Of a stretch of DNA of 64,000 nucleotides, positions 57,488 to 64,000 are shown piece after piece. The number at the start of each line of letters is the position of its first letter. Positions within the stretch are counted from its first letter, which is position 1. The DNA is taken from contig NC_084803.1 in NCBI RefSeq assembly GCF_963583255.1, forward strand, positions 4,894,121 to 4,958,120. Direction: 5' to 3'. Source of the stretch: Pyrus communis. Lineage: Eukaryota; Streptophyta; Magnoliopsida; Rosales; Rosaceae. The notes beneath the pieces are model-generated. The model did not search any database. It had not been told where the DNA came from and was given only the letters and a program-made list of their open reading frames with translations. The position numbers and the translations under genes are program-made.

Positions 57488-60439
57488 TCAAGAGTTATTT
57501 AACTTGTTTTGATGCGCCCTTCTTCTGGCCAAGAACATAAATATCCGTGGGAAGAACGACTTCTTTTTCTTCTTTCCCTGCTTTACTTCTGGGGGTGATG
57601 GACCAGCTTCGATGGGGCTTCCAAGTCCATACTTGGGGCTTGATGAATATTGCTCAGATGCGGCAGAATCAGGTGCGCAGTCAAAGTCCTTGGATTCTTT
57701 CCTTGCCTCAAAACTGGCCTTCGGGCTTTTAGTGGCAGTTGCTGCTGCCTGAGCAGATTCACCAAGCTTTCGCCGTTGCTCATGTTCGGCCCTCCACTTT
57801 CTCAACTCCTGCTCAACCCCCAACTTGCCTGCCTTGGCTTTCTCAGCCTTCTCCATTGCAATCTTGAGTGCTTCTTTTCTCGCAGCCATTTCCCGATTAA
57901 CTTCTTCCAACTTTTCCAAGCTTTTGAGCTCAGACTCCTTGGCCACATCGATTTGGGAACTTGCAGCTGCAACTCTCGCGTTCGCCTGTTCTTCTGCATC
58001 ATGGGCCCGTTTGCTGAGCTCATAATACTCTGCTACAGAAAGAGTTACCCCAGTGGGTGAATCAGTATCATTGGTGCTTCTGGCTTGTTCACTCTCTTGC
58101 AAAGCTTTAATTGCTGCTAATGCCAACTTCTCGGAGGCTCTAGCAGCCTCTATTTCCTTTTGCGCCGCAAGTAATCTACTTTCCACAGTACTTGCTCCAG
58201 CCTTTGCTTGCTCTGCTCCTTCCCTTGCCTTGCGCAGCTCTTCACCAGCCATTTCAGAAAGTACCTTTGCCTGGTCAGCCTCCTGTGCTGCTTGCTGTAA
58301 TTCTTTGGGTAGCTCAATCATCTTCTCTCTGGCTTCTTTCTCCTTCATCTGAACTAGAGCTATTTCCGACCTAGTCTTCTCCAGGTCAGCTTCAAGAGAT
58401 GCAACAGCCACTGATGCCATTCCCTCTCTCTGCCTAATGGTGGCAAGAGCTGACTTCTCACTTTCAAGTTCCGATTTTAATGATGTGGCAGCCACCTTCA
58501 AGATATTTACTTCAGCAACTGCTTTCTCTATGTTGAGCTTCACTTCCTCCAGCTCCTTCTTTGCAGAAGCAACTGCTGCTTGTATATCGGTATGAGTTTT
58601 CTTCTCTGGTTCCTGTAGCCCATCTTTCAAGACTCCTCCATTTTCCACCTTTAATCTTGATTCCATATATGCAGCTAATTCAGATTTCAAATCAAGTAGT
58701 AAGGCCAAGGCTGTGTCTAGTTTTGACTTGAGATCCTCAGCCGACAATATTTGGTGGTTAAGTTTCTGAAGCTCCTCTTCTGCCTGCTTTAACTCCTTCT
58801 CCCAATGAAGCGAATCTTGTTCCTTGGCCATGACTGCTCCAATCCTTTGTTCCTCTGCTTCCAAATGAGCGGCATGCGCAGCCTCTAATGACTCCTTTGT
58901 GGCAATTAGCTCAATCGTCAGTTCTTCCACTGTTTTCTCCACTTCCTTGGATGCAGAAATGGCCTCTTCAGCTTTTTTAATGGCTGTATCTTTCTCGGTG
59001 ACTAAAGAAGCATATTCCTTGTACAGCGTTTCCAGCTCCTCTTTAACAGATTTCAGCTCTGTCACCGCAGCTGTATGCCTCGCCTTAGCAACCTCAAGCT
59101 GTGCCTTGGCTGCAACACTAGCCTCGTCAGCTATACCTTGCTCCATCTCTTCCACCCTTAGTTTGGCAAGTTCGGAGTCTTGTTTTGCCTGTTGTTCTTC
59201 TGTTTGTGCTCTCTCCAGGTTGAGCTTCAATTCTTCTACGAGTCTCTTAGTGCTATCCAGCTCCTTCAATACTTGAACCTTTGCATTTTCGGCACCCTCT
59301 GATTGTTTCCTATACTCAGGAATCTCCTCCTGTGCTTTCTCAAGTTCTTGCTCCACAATCTTGCGTCTCTGCACAGCCAAAGAAGAGATTACGATTTGTT
59401 TTAGAAAACGTAGGTATTTTCCGGATTTCAACATAATCCTTAGACGAGAGTTTCATTTAAAAAGGAAAAAACCAAACAACCACTCGATTATGGATTCAAA
59501 AGAAAGGGGATTGTGAACTTTAACACCAACAGAAAACAATAAATAGCTAATAAAACAGAAAAAATAAAGAAAATGTACCTCCACAGTTTGGATTCTATGG
59601 GCTTTCCAATCAACAATTCCTCCAAATTTGGAAACAGCTTCTTTAACTGATTCAAAAGGTGCAGTTGTATCAATAAGGCCTCTGTTCTTAGCACTCTTAG
59701 GGGAATCAGTGACGACTGATTTTCTTGCAGAGAAGCTAGCAAACTTTGCATTGGGTGATGAGACTACATTGTTCACATATGCCAGCTTAGCACTCTTAGG
59801 AGAATAAATGGCTTCAGCTTTGTTAACAGCAATTCTGGAAACTTTTATATTGGGTAGAGAACGTGTCGTGGGTTGCACTACCTTGTCAGCATTTTTAGGA
59901 TCAGAATCTTCCGCCATGGTACCCTGAACATCTGTCTCTGTTTTATTGACCGTACTTACTGAGGCTGAGGCTGGAGTATCTGTTGGATGAAGTTGATTTT
60001 GTTCCTGAGATGCACTATTTGAAACACTATCGACACTTTTGGGACCCAGATCTTCCACCGGACTATCCTTAGTATCTTTCTCTGTGACTGTAGCGATTGA
60101 GGGTGGGGTATCTGTTGGAAGAAGTTGACTTTGTTCTGGAGATGTGCTATTTGAAGCATGTTCTGCAGCTGGTAATTTACCATTTTCCATTGCTGATGAG
60201 CTAGAAGCCGGATTATCTGTTGGAAGTGGTTGATTTTGTTCCAGAGAGGGTCCTCCGTCAGAAGAACTTAGTGTAATTTCTAATTTAGGGTTGTCCATCG
60301 TTGGCAAATGACTGTTACTTTCAACACTGTCATGCTTTTCCGAATTTGCAGGAGCATCCCCGGCGGATTGTTGATTATGGTTGGAGGACGAAGAAGATTC
60401 TGGAGGAGGCATTACTTCTGCAGTTTTCACAACCTCCAT
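57488..60439 (-). CDS. WEB1: WEB family coiled-coil protein, WEB1-like
   Basis: Two coding exons on the minus strand: 60439-59579 and 59368-57488 (2742 nt, 913 aa), joined by a 210-bp GT-AG intron after ...[10 protein letters not shown]. The N-terminal 290 residues are Ser/Pro/Thr-rich and contain repeats of an EQ(N/S)[12 protein letters not shown] motif at about 60240, 60120 and 59985. A basic, phosphorylation-rich stretch follows (SPKSAK appears twice), then the conserved [23 protein letters not shown]. Exon 2 is an almost unbroken coiled coil of about 550 residues ending near [22 protein letters not shown], with a basic tail ([22 protein letters not shown]). Arabidopsis WEB1 acts with PMI2 in the cytoplasm to keep the speed of chloroplast movement under blue light. 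An acceptor just upstream of the ATG (60455-60452) and a donor near 61050 indicate a 5' UTR intron. Confidence 0.9.
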
Positions 60440-61320
60440 TCCTAGTAAGTGTGAGCAAAATCTACAATCCAAGTAAAAGAAATCGGATCAACAAAACAGA
60501 AACAAAACAGTAAATCACTGCATAAAAGCCAAGAAAATTAGAGCTTCTAACATGTAGGACCTTTATAACCAAATATTTTTTGCATTATTTCATCAGAATT
60601 TGCATTCTTTTAGACTCAAAATATCACGTTCTATGAAATTGTAGTAAAAATATTAGATTTTCGATTCTCCGGTCTAAAACCAACCAATCCAAAATTACTA
60701 TCCTTAGTTTGCTGGGGTTGTATCGACTTTCAATTATCGAAATTCTCAGAAAAATAAATAAATTTCCAAAAAAAAAAAAACATCCATCCAAACAGCTGCC
60801 ACGCATACAAGGAATAATAAGAACAATTAAATAGCAAGCTGCATGTAAAAATACCAATCCAAGAACTTCGAATACTCACTTAGATCATCAATTCCACATA
60901 ATTAAAAAAAAAAAAATCCAAATCCAATCCAAAACAGTGAATTGAAACAGCTAATTTGCAAGAACAAGTGTAATCAGAGCAAAAACATAAATAAAAATTC
61001 AAACTTTAAACCAAAAATTAATTGAGAGAGAGAGAGAGAGAGGAACGTACCGGAATAACGAGAAGCGATTGAAAGGAAAGTGGGAATGGAGTTTCGGATA
61101 TCAAAGGAGGCTGAAAATTAAGGCAAAAAAAAAAGCACAAAAAGGGATAAAAATTAGCAAAAAATAGCAGCCAAGAAATCGGAGTTAAAAATAGAGCGAA
61201 GAGAAAAATAGCGGGGGAAGGAAGAGAGCAGAGAGATGAGTGGAGCCTACCTCCTCCTCGTCTCGTCACACACGGACTGCATCCATCTGTACGCTCCTTC
61301 TTCCAATCTCTCATCTTTCA
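60440..61320 (-). other. WEB1-like 5' UTR, leader intron and promoter start
   Basis: Reading on the minus strand, a leader exon about 61050-61300 ends ...GTTATTCCG before GTACGTTCCTC; a (GA)n tract (CT on the sense strand) lies at 61024-61041 inside the intron; the acceptor is TTACTAG at about 60452. No other coding region was recognised. Confidence 0.5.
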
Positions 61321-63244
61321 GTTTTTCACTCTCTCTTTTTTTCAATTTTTTTTATTGGGGATTTGACCAACGGAAAGGCGGGGAGGTTTTGTCCGTTGGA
61401 TTGCGTGGTGCAGCTCAGCTCAGCTGCCCTCCTTCTGTCCAGCTCACCACCCCCCTCAAAGAAGAAGAAAAGCATTTTAATGCGCAATATGAGACCACCT
61501 TTTTTTTTTTTTTTTTTTGATTTTTTACTTCTAGTTTCTTACTAAAATAAATAATTAGATATTCGTTGAAAGCGAACAAAGATTTGAAATTCTGAACTGA
61601 GTTCGAACGTTGATGCATTTATTGAGCCTCTGTTTTGATGTACCATTTAATTAGAAAATAAAAATACATCACATCTACTGAAGTTGAATTGAATGAAAAA
61701 TTAGTATGTCGTTTATGTAACGGAATAATTACTATTTTGAAAAATAAATAAATTTTAAAATATGATCGTATTATACTATTTCGTAAAAAATACTCAAGTG
61801 GATCTTGATGCACTAGGATTAGTATGGAACCGCTTTTTAGATTCTTGAAGAAAAAAAATTTGGACTCAAACTATTATGGCAAGGGATTTGATTTTTAACA
61901 CATTTTTTCTTTTCGCATGCGTATTTCAAGTTTATTTTCAATCGTTAGATCGAATAAAGTAAAGAAAATAAGATTGCAAATGAAAAAGGAAAGATAGAAT
62001 GATTGCAACAGATTGTTATTAACAACCTAAATAAGTTTTTTTTTTTAATTTGTTGATGAAATTTTGCAATTAATTATTCTTGACAAAGTTTGGAATATAA
62101 TATTCAAATATTTTGTCATAAAATATTTATATATTATTGTGTTTGTTTTGTTTGTGTACGTGCTAGTTGTGGATGGGCACTAAGAGACATGTATTAGTTA
62201 GAAAGGGCATCCATATGTGATTGCTTTCCTTAATTTTTTCATAAGATTAAAAATATAAGACAGTACATCAATTAAGTTAAGATATTTTGATTTAATTAAT
62301 AAATACTGTTTGATTAAGACTTGGAACACACACTGTTTACAACTAAAGATAATTATTACATAAAGTAAATAAAGGCACCGCCCACCGTGGATAATGTGTT
62401 TACTGAAGATACTCTGGCTCAAAATGACTCTATTGCCCATGCCACGTTTTCCCTTTGAGAAGTAATTATTTAATCACACTCTTTTTAGTCTGTTACATTT
62501 AATTTTTTAGTCATAACAGTTGATTTCGTTTTATTTATTTCGTTGATCATATGTAAAAATTAATGCGCAAGAAGATAAAAATAAATGTGTAAAAATCACT
62601 TTCTTCTTTTCATGATTGTATTAATTTTAAATCAATAGAAATCAAATCACAATGTAACACGTATGAGAATGTAGCTTAATGGACATAAAACTCTACGCGT
62701 AAGCAGCCCCCAACGGTCCAAAAGCTCCCCGATCTGGCCAAAACTGCCGGGACCATTGATTCTAGTGTGGGTTTCAGAATTTGAGTAACTGTTGGAGTAT
62801 GGCGTTTTGCGAGTGAGTGGGTGAGAGATGTTCCATTTCTGTCAAATTTTGGGATTTGTGGCTCCAGCCACGTTCGGTGGTTTTTGTGGTACATACGCAC
62901 TTCAAAACTGAAATGTGAGGTCTTTGCCCTTAAACCTTATGCAGCAACAAACAAGATTCCCAAATCCCCAAAAGGTCAACAGCTACTACTTTTTTGTTTT
63001 CTTCCTAAGAAATATCGAGATTGATTATGATTTTTACGTAGACGCGAGTTAAGTCAATTAGATATAATATATCTTAGGATACACTCTTGTTTGTACATCT
63101 TGTATAACACAATTTGCAATTAAAAAAAAAGGAAAAACATCATCATCCCATTTGTGTGTATGATGCATATATGTATGACATATTTCAACAAAAACAAAGA
63201 TAAAATCGGAATTTACAAGAATCGAAAAGAGGAAATTAAAAATA
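61321..63244. other. Intergenic, no gene seen
   Basis: AT-rich DNA upstream of the WEB1-like gene. The GC-richer patch at 62690-62900 contains short open frames on both strands but no recognised family. Confidence 0.4.
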
Positions 63245-63311
63245 ATAATGTTAGGAAGATTAAATTTCTAAACCAATTTTTGTAAACCAAATTATTAGGA
63301 TGTTGATAATT
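63245..63311. mobile_element. Partial MITE, AATAATGTTAGGAAGAT family
   Basis: The left end AATAATGTTAGGAAGATTAAA and the core TTATTAGGATGTTGATAATTGGATTA match the copies at 17.4 and 19.6 kb. The right terminus is not found, so the copy is truncated. Confidence 0.5.
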
Positions 63312-63558
63312 GGATTATGTTTAATAGCTAGTGAGACGAAATTTCTAAACCAATTTTTGGAAAGATTTTTTAGTGTGACCAAAACACAAGGTGATACATC
63401 ATGTGTCACTATACAAATGATGGGATATGTGTGTTAGAAAGTTAATAACTTAAAAAACAAAATTTCCCACCACTTGCATAAAAACATGTGATGTACCCCC
63501 GTGTTCCTATCACAATGAAAAATTTCTCCAATTTTTATAAACCAAATGATTAGGATGT

Positions 63559-63820
63559 TGATGACATACTACATCGTCCAGAAGAGTGGATCTTGTAAGC
63601 TTTATATGTATATTCCCATCTCTACCTAGCACGAGGCCTTTTGGGAGCTCACTGGCTTCGAGTTCTGTAGGAACTCCGAAGTTAAGCGAGTAGCGCGCGA
63701 GAGTCATCATATGATAGGTGATCTACTGGGAAGTTCTCGTGTGAGTTCCCAGAAACAAAACCGTGAGGGCGTGGTCGGGGCCCAAAGCGGACAATATCAT
63801 GCTATGGTGGAGTCGGGAAG
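63559..63820 (+). mobile_element. Cassandra LTR, 3'-truncated, plus orientation
   Basis: Runs from TGACATACTACATCGTCCAG through TATATGTATATTCCC and TCTCTACCTAGCACGAGG and a 5S-like segment (GGAACTCCGAAGTTAAGCG, then TAGGTGATCTACTGGGAAGT at about 63670-63740) to CTATGGTGGAGTCGGGAAG. The final 30 bp of the LTR are missing; at 63820 the sequence passes straight into an inverted LTR start. Confidence 0.82.
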
Positions 63821-64000
63821 ATACATATAAGGCTTACAGGATCCACACCCCTGGACGATGTGGGATGTTACAATCGAACTTCCCAGTGGGTCACCCATCA
63901 TAAGATTGCTTTCACACGCTACTCGCTTAACTTCGGAGTTCCTACAAAACTCGAAGCCAGTGAACTCCCAAAAGGCCTCGTGCTAGGTAGAGATGGGAAT
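63821..64000 (-). mobile_element. Inverted Cassandra LTR pieces at the window edge
   Basis: On the minus strand, 63872-63821 is an LTR 5' end (TGTAACATCCCACATCGTCC...TATATGTAT). Immediately outside it, 64000-63873 is another minus-oriented LTR body with the 5S-like segment (GGAACTCCGAAGTTAAGCGA, ATGATGGGTGACCCACTGGG). Together with the plus LTR at 63559-63820 they form a large inverted repeat. The unit continues past the window. Confidence 0.8.

Noticed and set aside
57547..59276. Several plus-strand open frames of 60-136 codons
   Set aside because: They are antisense readings of the WEB1-like coiled-coil exon, where biased codons leave the opposite strand open.
62660..62720. Possible tRNA-like text (GTAGCTTAATGGACA...)
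   Set aside because: No cloverleaf could be formed: the acceptor, anticodon and T arms do not pair.

Overview
This is a plant nuclear segment: intron-rich genes with GT-AG splice sites, AT-rich intergenic DNA, and many LTR elements and MITEs. Protein content and the repeats (Cassandra elements carrying 5S-like sequence, Tourist-like and hAT-like MITEs) suggest a woody eudicot. Rosaceae, perhaps the apple/pear group, is my best guess from family knowledge; it was not tested by any search.

Layout. 1.2-7.3 kb: a COR27/COR28-type cold and circadian regulator (+) with evening-element, CRT/DRE and G-box motifs upstream, then a mitochondrial COQ10-like gene (+) with a GC-AG intron. 7.3-24.2 kb: no gene recognised; it holds tandem and foldback repeats, three hAT-like elements, a MITE family, a complete 344-bp TRIM retrotransposon and a rearranged Cassandra fragment. 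24.2-27.7 kb: an eight-exon ABA 8'-hydroxylase gene (CYP707A, +). 27.9-36.0 kb: three LTR-like elements nested inside one another, each with its own 5-bp target-site duplication; the innermost carries an array of hairpins with a conserved loop and co-varying stems. 36.0-42.3 kb: a possible orphan exon, a copia integrase remnant, thioredoxin-like 4 (-), and a nested MITE/solo Cassandra LTR complex. 42.3-57 kb: a gene-dense block, all on +: SCP2, a dead alpha-amylase, a PPR gene, a VID27/DEM-like gene, LHCA5 and a HIT4-like gene. 57.4-61.3 kb: a WEB1-like coiled-coil gene (-). 61.3-64 kb: repeats ending in head-to-head Cassandra LTRs at the window edge.

The genes are ordinary single plant genes and do not form a pathway cluster. 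Several concern chloroplast or stress biology (COR27, CYP707A, thioredoxin-like 4, LHCA5, WEB1, HIT4), but nothing in the layout implies co-regulation. The least explained signals are in the repeats: the covarying hairpin array, the three-level nesting with intact duplications, and the repeated inversion of Cassandra LTRs. Gene models were spliced by eye from reading frame, splice signals and remembered family sequence; all of them give whole codon counts.
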